From Limosilactobacillus caviae (GTDB lineage Bacteria > Bacillota > Bacilli > Lactobacillales > Lactobacillaceae): a stretch of DNA of 64,000 bases. The notes under the pieces are model-generated. The model did no database searches. It saw only the letters and a list, made by a program, of their open reading frames with translations, and had not been told where the DNA came from. Made by a program: the position numbers and the translations under genes. Shown one piece after another: positions 41,400-50,994 of the stretch (its first letter is position 1; every line of letters begins with the position of its first letter). Location of the stretch: assembly GCF_014635905.1 (NCBI RefSeq), contig NZ_BMDS01000002.1, forward strand, positions 62,001 to 126,000. Reading direction: 5' to 3'.

Positions 41400-42575
41400 A
41401 TGCCAACTATCAATCAATTAAATGACGCTTGGATTTCAAAGGGTCAAGAAGTTTCTGATTTAAATGCCAAGCTGAATGCAGCAGTCCTTGATGATAGCTT
41501 TTCCAAGGACAAGTTTACAGAATTAAAGGATCAACGTGATAACTTAGCTGCTCAACGCGATGCTATCAAAGACCAACTTGATGAGGCACGGGCAATGGAA
41601 GTTAAGAACATGAAGTCTGAAGATAAAAAGCCTTTAAACAAGAAAGAATTGGATATCAAGGACCAATTTGTTAAGGACTTCAAGAACATGGTTACTTCTG
41701 GAAAGACTGGTGCCGGTAACGGTGGCCTTACTATTCCAGATGATATCCAATACGCTATTCATAAGCTAGTACGGCAATTTGCTACGCTTCAAAATCTTGT
41801 TAATGTTGAATCAGTTACTACAATGACTGGTTCACGGACATATGAAAAGCTTAGTGATATTACTCCAATGAGTGATTTAGATGATGAAACAGCGGCTATT
41901 CCTGATATGGATGACCCTGAATTAACTCTGATTAAGTATGCAATTCATCGTTACGCGGCTATTCAAACCGTTACTAATAGTCTCTTGAAGGATACTGTTG
42001 AAAACATTCTTGCATGGTTGTCAGATTGGGTTGCTAAGAAGGTTACGGTTACTCGTAATGCAAAGATTATTGAAGCAATGGGTAAGCCAGCTAAGAAGCC
42101 AACTATTGCTAACTTTGATGACATTAAGGATCTTGAAAACAACACTCTTGACCCTGCGTTAATGCCAAGTGCAAGTTTTGTTACTAACCAATCTGGTTAC
42201 AACGTGCTTTCCAAGGTTAAGGATGCTCAAGGCCGTTACATGCTTCAGCGCGATGTTACTCAACCAGATGTTTATCGGTTAGACGGTAAGACAATTACTG
42301 TTATTGCTGACAAGTGGTTACCTGATATTTCGGGTGCACATCCACTTTATTATGGTGACTTGAAACAAGGAATTACACTTTATGACCGTGAACATATGTC
42401 ACTGCTTTCAACTAATATTGGTGCAGGTGCATTTGAACATGACCTTTACAAGGTTCGTGTCATCGACCGGTTTGATGTTCAAGTCATCGATGATGGCGCC
42501 TGGGCTACTGCTTCATTCAAGATGGTTGCTAACCAACAAGCAACCACTCCAGAAGCTTCTGGTAAGACTGCCTAA
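41400..42575 (+). CDS. Major capsid protein, HK97 family
   Basis: 391 aa. The first about 100 residues are coiled coil (SDLNAKLNAAVLDDS, FTELKDQRDNLAAQRDAI) and match the scaffolding delta domain that the protease removes. The HK97 fold follows (GGLTIPDDIQYAIHKLVRQF, LLKDTVENILAWLSDWVAKK, ITLYDREHMSLLST). It builds the icosahedral shell. Confidence 0.95.
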   Translation: MPTINQLNDAWISKGQEVSDLNAKLNAAVLDDSFSKDKFTELKDQRDNLAAQRDAIKDQLDEARAMEVKNMKSEDKKPLNKKELDIKDQFVKDFKNMVTSGKTGAGNGGLTIPDDIQYAIHKLVRQFATLQNLVNVESVTTMTGSRTYEKLSDITPMSDLDDETAAIPDMDDPELTLIKYAIHRYAAIQTVTNSLLKDTVENILAWLSDWVAKKVTVTRNAKIIEAMGKPAKKPTIANFDDIKDLENNTLDPALMPSASFVTNQSGYNVLSKVKDAQGRYMLQRDVTQPDVYRLDGKTITVIADKWLPDISGAHPLYYGDLKQGITLYDREHMSLLSTNIGAGAFEHDLYKVRVIDRFDVQVIDDGAWATASFKMVANQQATTPEASGKTA

Positions 42576-42594
42576 TTGAAAGTGAGTGATCATC

Positions 42595-42948
42595 ATGAGT
42601 GATGAAACACCTAGCCTTGATAAGCTGGTACCACGAGTACGTGAAATGCTCTATCTTGATGACGATAGTGATGACCAGTTACTAAACTCATACGTCAAAG
42701 CGGCGACCTCATTTATCCATAATGCGATTGGTGAAGACATTAATGGGTTTTATGATGATTCACGAGTAGTGTCGTTAGTTGATATTGCTGTTATGTCATT
42801 AGCGGGAACTTACTACCAAAATAGATTAGCTTTGTCTGACGTACAAACATATACGGTTGATTTAACTGTAAATAGCATTATTGGTCAATTACGTGGCTTA
42901 TATAATACTTTTGCTGAAAAAGGGGATGACGATAATGGCGAGAAGTAG
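42595..42948 (+). CDS. Head-tail connector (gp6-like)
   Basis: A 117-aa DNA-packaging/connector protein of the HK97 gp6 / SPP1 gp15 type: LVPRVREMLYLDDDSDDQLL, YVKAATSFIHNAIG, DIAVMSLAGTYYQNR. It forms the ring under the portal. The ATG at 42595 is preferred over an upstream GTG at 42586, although neither ribosome binding site is strong. It overlaps the next gene by 14 bases. Confidence 0.85.
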   Translation: MSDETPSLDKLVPRVREMLYLDDDSDDQLLNSYVKAATSFIHNAIGEDINGFYDDSRVVSLVDIAVMSLAGTYYQNRLALSDVQTYTVDLTVNSIIGQLRGLYNTFAEKGDDDNGEK

Positions 42949-43312
42949 TTATCGTTATCCTCTTTATCGTATGCGTCATAAAGCTCAATTTGGTTCTATT
43001 AAAAGTCATCAGAATAAGATGGGTGTTAATGTCTCTAGCTTTGTTGATGAATTTACTCTCCACTATGCCAAAGTTAATTTGAGCATTTCACAAAGATATG
43101 GTGCAACGGGTTCAACTTTAGAGCATTCAACCATCATTGCCATTCGCCACAATAACAAAGTTAAAGAGCCAATGTTAGTAAAATTGGCAGATGGCATTCT
43201 CTATACCATTACAAACATTTCAGCTAACAATGATAACTACCTTTCTTATGACTTGCTTACCTTAGAAAAACATATGAAAGGTGGCGGTGGCGCTAATGGC
43301 AGAAATGGATGA
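42935..43312 (+). CDS. Head closure / head-tail adaptor protein
   Basis: 125 aa from the ATG at 42935. It resembles SPP1 gp16-like stopper proteins (YPLYRMRHKAQFGSIKSHQN; GILYTITNISANNDNYLSYD). It sits in the conserved connector position between gp6-like and gp10-like genes. Confidence 0.75.
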   Translation: MARSSYRYPLYRMRHKAQFGSIKSHQNKMGVNVSSFVDEFTLHYAKVNLSISQRYGATGSTLEHSTIIAIRHNNKVKEPMLVKLADGILYTITNISANNDNYLSYDLLTLEKHMKGGGGANGRNG

Positions 43313-43724
43313 ATTTCTTGAAAATTGGCTTAAAAAAGTCAAAGCAATCAGCATTGATTTAACGCCAAAGGACCAAGAAAAGATTACTGCAGAAGGTGGC
43401 AAAGTTTTTGAAGAGAAATTGACACAAATTACTCGGCAAAAGCACTACTCAAATCACGATGATAAGAAGTACGGCCACGCAGCTGATCATATTGCTGTTA
43501 TGAATTCTGATGTAGATGGTGATCATAATGGCGCTGTTACTGTTGGATGGGATAATCGTTACCATGCGATGAATATGATGCGCTTGAATGATGGCTATAA
43601 AGGATATACTGCTGATCATTTTGTTACTAATCTAATCCAGGATAGCAATGTTTCTAACGCGGTGTTAAAAGCACAGTCAGAGGCATATCAACGATTTCTT
43701 GATCAGAAAGGGGATGAGGATTAA
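43296..43724 (+). CDS. HK97 gp10-like tail completion protein
   Basis: 142 aa from the ATG at 43296. The hallmark HK97-gp10 region is HAADHIAVMNSD ... GAVTVGWDNRYHAMNMMRLNDG, about residues 60-110. It joins the tail to the connector. It overlaps both neighbours. Confidence 0.85.
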   Translation: MAEMDEFLENWLKKVKAISIDLTPKDQEKITAEGGKVFEEKLTQITRQKHYSNHDDKKYGHAADHIAVMNSDVDGDHNGAVTVGWDNRYHAMNMMRLNDGYKGYTADHFVTNLIQDSNVSNAVLKAQSEAYQRFLDQKGDED

Positions 43725-44095
43725 TGCTTGCTGTTTTACGTGCTCAAAATTTACTTATGGGCATGAAAGATAGTGTGTTGGACGAAGTATATACGAATAA
43801 TCTTCCAGCAGAAGAAGTTGATGATTCAACTCGATCTGTTGCATTAATTACTGATGTTCGTTCTGATCTAGCATTGCCTGGTAATGATGATTTTCATGCC
43901 CAGAATAAAGAAATTGAAGTTCAAATTTATTACAAACTTGATGGGGATGATCCTGACGAGTTTGAAACTAAGTTAAAACATTTATTTATACAAAACGAGT
44001 GGTCAATGATTGATGATCGTGGCCATACAGTTGATCCGGAAACGCAGCAATTAACTGCGACGTTTTATTTTGTGTTTTTTGAAATTGAAAATTAA
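43724..44095 (+). CDS. Tail terminator/completion protein (DUF806-like)
   Basis: A 123-aa protein (LRAQNLLMGMKDSVLDEVYT; KEIEVQIYYKLDGDDPDEFE; LTATFYFVFFEIEN). Length, position before the tail tube gene and sequence style match the DUF806 family of lactobacillar phages, which caps the tail tube. It overlaps the upstream gene by one base. Confidence 0.8.
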   Translation: MLAVLRAQNLLMGMKDSVLDEVYTNNLPAEEVDDSTRSVALITDVRSDLALPGNDDFHAQNKEIEVQIYYKLDGDDPDEFETKLKHLFIQNEWSMIDDRGHTVDPETQQLTATFYFVFFEIEN

Positions 44096-44112
44096 GAAAG
44101 AAGGAATAACTA

Positions 44113-44724
44113 ATGCTATTACATGGTATTTCCACTGCATGGATTGCAGTTAAAAGCCAAGATGGTAAAAGCCTATCCAAAGGTGATACAGGTTTATCAC
44201 AAAATGGATTACTAGAATTAGATCATTCAGTCCTAGGGGTAGCTAGTGCTGAACTAAAAGGACTCGATGGTTCTAAGCTTGAAAAGATTTCGGGTAATAA
44301 CTCTATCCAATTCTCATATGCTGATCCGCTTAACCCAACTTGTTCACTTACGGTCAATAGTTTATCCATGGATGTTTTAGCTAAGATCGTTGGGATGGAA
44401 AAACAAGGTGGAGGTTGGCAAATGAAAGATAATAAGCCAACTACGGCTTTAATTGTTAAAGCACCATCGTTGGTTTCAGATGCATTTGTTTACTTCTGCT
44501 TCCCATCAGGTAACTTTTTAATGGGTGATAAGAAGCTGGATTCTGATAGTGATTCCAAGAAAACACCAGTAACAGATGCTCTTTCCTTTGCAGCAGTTGA
44601 TGATCCAAATATTAATGATATGTACCGGATTTACAGTACTGTTGATTCGGATTGGAAAGATGAACAAACAATGTTTAAGGAATTGTTCCCAGACTATAGT
44701 GCAACTACAACCCCTGCTGCTTAG
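44113..44724 (+). CDS. Major tail (tube) protein
   Basis: 203 aa, the expected size of a siphovirus tail tube protein and in the expected place before the chaperone gene. The N-terminus (MLLHGISTAWIAVKSQDGKS) and central LEKISGNNSIQFSYADPLNP fit the family. It polymerises in hexameric rings around the tape measure. A GAAAGAAGGA ribosome binding site lies upstream and a strong hairpin follows the gene. Confidence 0.9.
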   Translation: MLLHGISTAWIAVKSQDGKSLSKGDTGLSQNGLLELDHSVLGVASAELKGLDGSKLEKISGNNSIQFSYADPLNPTCSLTVNSLSMDVLAKIVGMEKQGGGWQMKDNKPTTALIVKAPSLVSDAFVYFCFPSGNFLMGDKKLDSDSDSKKTPVTDALSFAAVDDPNINDMYRIYSTVDSDWKDEQTMFKELFPDYSATTTPAA

Positions 44725-44770
44725 ATTTAATAAAAACATAAGTCGCCAATGAAAATCACAATACATAAAT

Positions 44771-44816
44771 AAGCGTACGAAAGCGTTAAAAAATTAAACG
44801 TAATCGTACGCTTTTA
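44771..44816 (+). terminator. Hairpin after the tail tube gene
   Basis: AAGCGTACGA (44771-44780) pairs with TCGTACGCTT (44804-44813), with an inner AGCGTT/AACG pairing, and TTTT follows. It may end part of the transcripts, so that the tube gene is expressed above the downstream genes. Confidence 0.8.
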
Positions 44817-44847
44817 ATATGGGCGGCTATTAGAAAGGAAAAATGTT

Positions 44848-45204
44848 ATGCAAATCTATGTTAAACAACTAAAGCGAAAGTTTAATGTGCCAACCTCCCA
44901 TAAGAATATGCGTCGTGTTCTTGTTATGCAGAAGTTCTTTGCATCAATGAACAATGTTAAAGGAAAAACTGCTGAACAAATTTTTGATCTTCAAATTAAG
45001 GCAATGGACGAAGCGGATAAGTTCTTAAAGGTTGTCTTAAATATGAAAGACAAGGAGATCGATCGTTTAGACAGTGAAGTTAACGAAGAAGGTAATGATG
45101 CCACTGTTGATGTTGTTAATTATGTATGTCAACGGTTAATGGGTCAGACCGATAAGCAAATTACCGAAGAAAAGAGGCAGGTTCGTGAAAACCCAAAAAA
45201 ATAA
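44848..45204 (+). CDS. Tail assembly chaperone gpG
   Basis: A 118-aa protein, the short chaperone form (VKQLKRKFNVPTSHKN; MRRVLVMQKFFASMNNVKGK; TVDVVNYVCQRLMG). It coats the tape measure during tail assembly. The gene ends in A7-TAA, and the A AAA AAA heptamer (45195-45201) is a standard -1 slippery site that produces the longer gpGT. Confidence 0.9.
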   Translation: MQIYVKQLKRKFNVPTSHKNMRRVLVMQKFFASMNNVKGKTAEQIFDLQIKAMDEADKFLKVVLNMKDKEIDRLDSEVNEEGNDATVDVVNYVCQRLMGQTDKQITEEKRQVRENPKK

Positions 45205-45443
45205 ATTGGAAAAAGCATGAATGGGAGTTACAAAATCAAATAGAAGATTTTGACCTAAATGCTAAACACGCCATTGAACAGTTTGGTTGGAGTATTGAAG
45301 CTTTCGATAATGCTGACTACTACCGGTATAACGAAATTATGAAGGCTAAGGAACATAAAGAACGACCAGCAGATCCATTAACGGCAATCGCAGGAATTCG
45401 AATTGCTCAAGCAAAAAGGAAAGGAGGCGTAAAGCGTGGCTAA
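45201..45443 (+). CDS. gpT extension of the tail chaperone, made by -1 ribosomal frameshift
   Basis: After the slippery site the -1 frame is open for 80 codons (INWKKHEWELQNQIEDFDLN, YYRYNEIMKAKEHKERPADP) and has no start codon of its own. A shift on A AAA AAA gives a 198-aa gpGT. The stop TAA overlaps the start of the tape measure gene. This matches the conserved lambda gpG/gpGT strategy. Confidence 0.88.
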   Translation: MNWKKHEWELQNQIEDFDLNAKHAIEQFGWSIEAFDNADYYRYNEIMKAKEHKERPADPLTAIAGIRIAQAKRKGGVKRG

Positions 45444-48400
45444 AGTTAGTAATGTGATGGCGACCAAGGTTGCTCTTGATATGGTTGAGGCAAGTAGTGC
45501 CGTTAAAAATTTAACAACATTAGTTAACAGCCATACTCAGGCATGGAAAGCTCAAACTGCTGCTTTACATTCAGCGGGTGACTACGTTGGGGCGGCTAAA
45601 GCTAAATATGAAGGGTTAGGTAATGCTATCAGCGCTCAACGAGAAAAGATTGAAGCCCTAGAACGTAAGCAGTCAGAAATGAACAATATTGATAAAAAGA
45701 CCGCAGATCAATACATGGAACTACGATCTAAACTTAACCAATATCGTTCAGAAATGGATAAACTTGATACTTCAACTGCTAAAGGAGAGGCACGTTCTAA
45801 AGAGCTTGCTGAGCAAATTGCAAAGACTAAAGAACAATTAAATGGGTTAGACACTGGTACAGTTAAATCTGCTGAACAATTCCTTAGATACGGCCAGCAG
45901 GTTGACCGTGCTAAAGCAAAGCTAGCTAGCCTCGAAGCTCAACAACAAAGAGCTGCTCAACAGATCGATGTTGAAAACAGTGGTGTAATTCGCTTAACTG
46001 CTTCAATGCGGACACAGGCTGCATTAGCTACGGCTACCGCTGAACGTCTCCGCTCAGAAGGTAATAGTTATCAAGCAATGGGTGTTGAAGTAAACGGATT
46101 ACGCGCCAAGCTTGATAGTTTACGTCAGATTCAATCGCGAGAAGCAGAATTATTAGCAAGTACTAAAGCAAGATCCGGTGAAACATCCGAAGCCTATATG
46201 AGACAAGCAACTCGGGTAGAGGAATTAGGAACCAAAATTCAAGAAACTCGTTCAAAACTTAATGAATTAAACGAGACAATGAGTAAAACGCCCCATGGTT
46301 GGTTAGCGGGAGTATCTGCTCGTTTAGATAATATTCAAGGCAAGGCAGATCGAGTATCAACCTCCTTTGGTCGAATTTTTGGTGCAACGGCAGCAGCTAA
46401 TATGTTTACTGGTGCTTTGGGATCTGTTCAAGCAAGAGTTGGAGATTTAACTAAAGCAGGTATTGATTATAATATTGAACAAAATAAGATGATAGCCACT
46501 TGGACTACCCTTACTGGTTCTGCTAAAAAAGCTGGTCCATTAGTTGACTCTATTAACAATATGTCAAAGGCTACTGGTCAGAATGTTGATATTGTTAATG
46601 AACTTGAGCAAGGTTTCTATCACTTGAATTCTAGTAAAAAGCAAGCTGATGGAATGACAAGCTCATTGCTTAATATGGCTGATGCAGTTGGGCTAAATGG
46701 TGATCAAATTAAAGCCGTTGAACAAGATATGGTTCATGGAATGGCAACAGGTAAGATCACTCAGGGAGAGTTAAACCAAATCGGTTCATATTTCCCAATG
46801 ATTGATGAAGCAATGGCCAAACACTTTAATACAACTGTTGCTGGGATGCGTCAAATGGCATCTGCTGGTAAGATTAGTGCCAAAGATTTACAAGAAGTTT
46901 TTGAGCAGTTAGGGAATGGAAAGTATAAGGAAGCTGCCGAAAATATGATGAATTCATATTTTGGGGTTTTCCGGACAATCCAGTCTAGGACACCTCAACT
47001 AGTTGGAGATATCACTAAACCATTTATGAATATCAGTAATCCTTTCCTTAAATCTGTGCGAAACTGGGTTAATGATAAATCTACAGACGCTGAGTTTACT
47101 AAACTTGGGAATCAAATGGCCCGCTCCATGAATCAGATTATTAGTGCGTTTGGAGGTACTAATGTTAGTGCAACTAAATTGATGGATAACGCTATTCGTG
47201 GTTTAACTGCTGGTGTACAAGAATTTGGGGATATTGTTTCAAGTCACCATACTCAAATTGCCAATTTCTTTAGTGCATTTAAGGCTGGCTCGGCAGCACA
47301 AGCTAAGATTTTTGCATCTGTTTTTATGGACTTATCAAAAGTTATGCTTCCAGTCCTTGACGCAATGGCGAAATTTCCTAAGACTAGCGCTGCTTTGATT
47401 ACGAGTTTTCTTCTAGCTTCAAGAGCGGTTAAAACTCTTCAAGCTGGTATTAAGGGACTAGAAACTATTAAAACAGTAAGTGAAATGATCGGAACTTTTA
47501 GTCAAAAAATAAAAGATATTCCTGTCCAAAAAACTACTGTTATTAATGCGGTAACAGAAAAGGCTACAGGGAAGGTTAAAGCCTTTAGTGTTTCCGTTAG
47601 TCATGTCCAGAAATCTTTTGAAACAACTGGACGGGCAAAAGTAGCGAGTGGAATAAGTAATATCAAGAAATTTGGCTTAGCGATTCGCCAAACTCCACGT
47701 CGTGTAATAGCAACAGTTCGCGCAGCCACAAATAGTGCAATAGTAGGGATCAAAAGAGTTAGTACAACTATTCGAACCTTACCTAAGCGTATTGTTGTTA
47801 GTACAGTTAGCGCTGTTAGAAGTATTTTTAATCTACAAAATGCTTCACGAATTGCCTCAGTAGGAGTAAGAACATCCTTTACAATAATTGGTGCTAGCGC
47901 TAAGATGGCAGGCTTAGCAATTGATGCTATGGGTGGACCCATTGGTATAGCTATAATGGCATTTACTGCTTTATATACTCATAGTGCCAAATTTCGAAAA
48001 TTTACTAATGGAATCGTAAACTCTACAAAATCAATGGCTGGTAAAGTTGGCCGTTGGTTTGGTAATATGGCTACTTCTGCTGGTAAGCATATCAATAGAA
48101 TGGCACAATCTGCTAAGCGCGGTTGGAATAATATGAATCGTACTTCTCAGCAGTCAAGCCAACGAGAAATTAGGCTTCACAATCAAATGGCACAACGTAA
48201 TCAACGTGCTGCTCAACAAATGTGGTCTAGGTTGAGTCGATCATGGCTTCAAGGATGGAATCTAAACAATCGATTAACGCGTCAAGGAGTTCAACAACAG
48301 ATTCAACAGCACAGAACAATGTCTACAAGGATTGCTGTATTTAACACGCAACTGTGGAATCGTTCAAGGCAAGCATTTACTAAAGGCTGGAATGATCTGC

Positions 48401-50091
48401 GTAATTCGACTAGAAATGGTACGAATAACATTAATAATGAATTTAACCAAATGAAGGTTGCTGTAGGTCAACGAGTTCAGCAAGCAATGAATGATGCTAA
48501 GAACCATTTCCAACGAGGATATTCGGATATTAAATCTAATACATCTGGATGGCGTGGTGATATGGCTAATATTTGGAGCGACACTCGTGGAAAGATTGGT
48601 AATATTGCTGATAATTTACGCGGGGATGCAACCAATAAGTTTTCTGATATGCACTCTAAATTGAATGATCTAACCGATGGTGGATTAGGCAAAATGGAAG
48701 ACGCTTGGCATAATCGACTAGAATCTATTGCGGGTATTGTATCGAGTTCTGGTAAACATATCTGGCAACAATTTGTTGATGTGCTAAAATCTCTGGCTAA
48801 GCCATTCAAAGACTTAATTAACGATATTGCTAAAGGTATTAACTGGGTTCTTGATCACGTTGGTGGCGATGGTAAGCTAGGTGAATTTAACTTTAGTTTT
48901 GGTAGCTATGCAACCGGTACGCCTGATGGAGGAATTCTACACGACCAAGTTGCTTTACTAAATGATGGAAGTGGACCTCATTATCAAGAAATGGTCCATC
49001 GTGCATCTACTGGTGAAACTTTCATGTTACCGGCCAAGCGTAATATGCTTTTTCCTCTGCAAAAAGGGGATGAAGTCCTTGATGGTGAGCGTTCTCATAG
49101 ATTAGCTACGATGATGCAAATACCAATTCCACATGCGAATGGTGCGATTGGTGACTTCTTTAGTGGGCTGTGGAATGGAGCTAAGGAACTTGAAGATATT
49201 GCAGAAGATGCCTTAAAGAATGTTGTTGGCTTTGGTAAGTCGTTATTCGGCCACTTTATTGCCAGTGTCACTCCTAAGAGTACAGATAAGCTTAATAGTG
49301 GATTAAAGCTAAACTTACCTGGCTTCTATGCTGAGCATTTGAAGAATTGGTTGAAGAAACAACTTGATGATATTCATTCTGCTGATAGTCCAGCGGGTAC
49401 TATGTCTAAAGAGGCGTTTGCAAAAGCTGCAAGACGAGCTGCCCAATCTTTAGGACAAAGTATTTCTAGTGGAGACATTGATCATTTATACTGGCAAGCA
49501 TTCACAGAATCTTCTGTTAACCCAGCACAAAATGGTGGATATGATGATCATGATGGTACCGGTTTACCGATTGGACTATTTCAATTTAAACGTTCAACGT
49601 GGAATGCAGCTGTAAGAGCTATGGGCGGGAAACATAATAATATCCATTCTGCAGTTGACCAAATTGCCGCTGTTCTTGCTGATAGAACTTGGCGTTCAGA
49701 TTTCCCTCCAATTGGTGTTAAGCGTGGCTGGACTCCTCACGGCTATGCTAATGGTGGTATTGCAACTACTCCATCCATCTTTGGGGAAGCTGGACCAGAA
49801 ATGGCTATTCCGCTAGACACTATGAAGTCAACACGGGCTTGGCAACTATTGCGTCAAGTAGTTAATTACTATTCTGGTGAGCAAACGACTAACAACAATA
49901 AAACTACTCTTGTTGATCTGTCAAAAGTTGAAAAGAAATTTGATACTGTTTTAGCACAGAATACAGCATTGATTAATGCAATCGAACGCTTAATTGGTGT
50001 GACTGATTCAGCTAATAATCCAACTGCTCGTTATCGACGAACGCAACGTGATATTAATTTAGCTCAAGCACAATCGTTAACAGGGATTTAA
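45436..50091 (+). CDS. Tape measure protein with C-terminal lytic transglycosylase domain
   Basis: 1551 aa from a GTG preceded by GGAGG. The long N-terminal part is coiled coil. Hydrophobic helices occur near residues 810-860 (IGASAKMAGLAIDAMGGPIG). Near residue 1357 there is an SLT-type lytic domain (FTESSVNPAQNGG, GLFQFKRSTWNAA), followed by GYANGGIATTPSIFGEAGPE, a motif common in tape measures. The protein sets tail length and, with its lytic domain, helps DNA pass the cell wall. Confidence 0.95.
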   Translation: MAKVSNVMATKVALDMVEASSAVKNLTTLVNSHTQAWKAQTAALHSAGDYVGAAKAKYEGLGNAISAQREKIEALERKQSEMNNIDKKTADQYMELRSKLNQYRSEMDKLDTSTAKGEARSKELAEQIAKTKEQLNGLDTGTVKSAEQFLRYGQQVDRAKAKLASLEAQQQRAAQQIDVENSGVIRLTASMRTQAALATATAERLRSEGNSYQAMGVEVNGLRAKLDSLRQIQSREAELLASTKARSGETSEAYMRQATRVEELGTKIQETRSKLNELNETMSKTPHGWLAGVSARLDNIQGKADRVSTSFGRIFGATAAANMFTGALGSVQARVGDLTKAGIDYNIEQNKMIATWTTLTGSAKKAGPLVDSINNMSKATGQNVDIVNELEQGFYHLNSSKKQADGMTSSLLNMADAVGLNGDQIKAVEQDMVHGMATGKITQGELNQIGSYFPMIDEAMAKHFNTTVAGMRQMASAGKISAKDLQEVFEQLGNGKYKEAAENMMNSYFGVFRTIQSRTPQLVGDITKPFMNISNPFLKSVRNWVNDKSTDAEFTKLGNQMARSMNQIISAFGGTNVSATKLMDNAIRGLTAGVQEFGDIVSSHHTQIANFFSAFKAGSAAQAKIFASVFMDLSKVMLPVLDAMAKFPKTSAALITSFLLASRAVKTLQAGIKGLETIKTVSEMIGTFSQKIKDIPVQKTTVINAVTEKATGKVKAFSVSVSHVQKSFETTGRAKVASGISNIKKFGLAIRQTPRRVIATVRAATNSAIVGIKRVSTTIRTLPKRIVVSTVSAVRSIFNLQNASRIASVGVRTSFTIIGASAKMAGLAIDAMGGPIGIAIMAFTALYTHSAKFRKFTNGIVNSTKSMAGKVGRWFGNMATSAGKHINRMAQSAKRGWNNMNRTSQQSSQREIRLHNQMAQRNQRAAQQMWSRLSRSWLQGWNLNNRLTRQGVQQQIQQHRTMSTRIAVFNTQLWNRSRQAFTKGWNDLRNSTRNGTNNINNEFNQMKVAVGQRVQQAMNDAKNHFQRGYSDIKSNTSGWRGDMANIWSDTRGKIGNIADNLRGDATNKFSDMHSKLNDLTDGGLGKMEDAWHNRLESIAGIVSSSGKHIWQQFVDVLKSLAKPFKDLINDIAKGINWVLDHVGGDGKLGEFNFSFGSYATGTPDGGILHDQVALLNDGSGPHYQEMVHRASTGETFMLPAKRNMLFPLQKGDEVLDGERSHRLATMMQIPIPHANGAIGDFFSGLWNGAKELEDIAEDALKNVVGFGKSLFGHFIASVTPKSTDKLNSGLKLNLPGFYAEHLKNWLKKQLDDIHSADSPAGTMSKEAFAKAARRAAQSLGQSISSGDIDHLYWQAFTESSVNPAQNGGYDDHDGTGLPIGLFQFKRSTWNAAVRAMGGKHNNIHSAVDQIAAVLADRTWRSDFPPIGVKRGWTPHGYANGGIATTPSIFGEAGPEMAIPLDTMKSTRAWQLLRQVVNYYSGEQTTNNNKTTLVDLSKVEKKFDTVLAQNTALINAIERLIGVTDSANNPTARYRRTQRDINLAQAQSLTGI

Positions 50092-50106
50092 AAGGAGTGA
50101 TTATGT

Positions 50107-50982
50107 GTGTCGGGTAAAGACTTGAATATTGTTGGTTATCAATATAACTATCCAAAGCTTTTTATCAAGCCACCTGATGGGGATGAAATAGATGCAGAAA
50201 CTATTACATCAGGACTCCATTTTCTTGATGATGATTCAGATCCAATATTAACAACAACGTATACTACCGATACGGGGGTTGATGGTTCTGTTTATTCAAC
50301 ATCACAAGTTGGGAAAAATGTAATCAATGCACGTTTTTATTTAACTTATGGTGACTGGTATGATTACAAGATGAAAAAGCATGAAATTGCTCAATTCTTC
50401 ATGCAAAAAGGACTCTATCGTATTCGCAGTGATGCTGAGCCGGGTATTGTTAAATTTGTACGAGCTGGTAATTTTACGATTAAAAATCCAGAAGATCGTA
50501 GCCATGTAGTACAATTTTCAATTCCTTTTGATAATCCATCCGGTGTCAAATGGTCATTACCATATAGTGATGATTTAATGACTTATGATCAAAATTTATG
50601 GCAATATGGGATGAACCTACCTAATGGGATTGATTTAAAATACCACTTTGTTAATGAACATCGTTTTAAGATTTGGAATGCTAGTGATATTACGATTGAC
50701 CCAGCACAACGGTATGATCTTAAAATTATTGTCACAGGGCAGACCGGGAAGTTTGATATGGTTAACCAAACCACAGGTGATGAGATAGTCTACGTTAATA
50801 GCTTGCAACCAAATGACCAATTAGTTTGGGATGATATGTATTGCTATCTGAATGGTGAATTATGTACTGATGCAACTAACTTGGCTTGGATGAGATTAGC
50901 TCCCGGATGGAATGAATTTAAGATATATGGCTATAACAAAGTAGATATAAGATTTCATTTTCGTTTTGTTTATCTTAATTAG
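50107..50982 (+). CDS. Distal tail protein (Dit)
   Basis: A 291-aa protein. The N-terminal ring domain shows GVDGSVYSTSQVGKNVINAR, NARFYLTYGDWYDY and a galectin-like C-terminal half. It sits between the tape measure and the tail-tip protein, where Dit forms the hub of the baseplate. It starts at a GTG with AAAGGAG upstream. Confidence 0.88.
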   Translation: MSGKDLNIVGYQYNYPKLFIKPPDGDEIDAETITSGLHFLDDDSDPILTTTYTTDTGVDGSVYSTSQVGKNVINARFYLTYGDWYDYKMKKHEIAQFFMQKGLYRIRSDAEPGIVKFVRAGNFTIKNPEDRSHVVQFSIPFDNPSGVKWSLPYSDDLMTYDQNLWQYGMNLPNGIDLKYHFVNEHRFKIWNASDITIDPAQRYDLKIIVTGQTGKFDMVNQTTGDEIVYVNSLQPNDQLVWDDMYCYLNGELCTDATNLAWMRLAPGWNEFKIYGYNKVDIRFHFRFVYLN

Positions 50983-50994
50983 GAGGTGGGTCAG

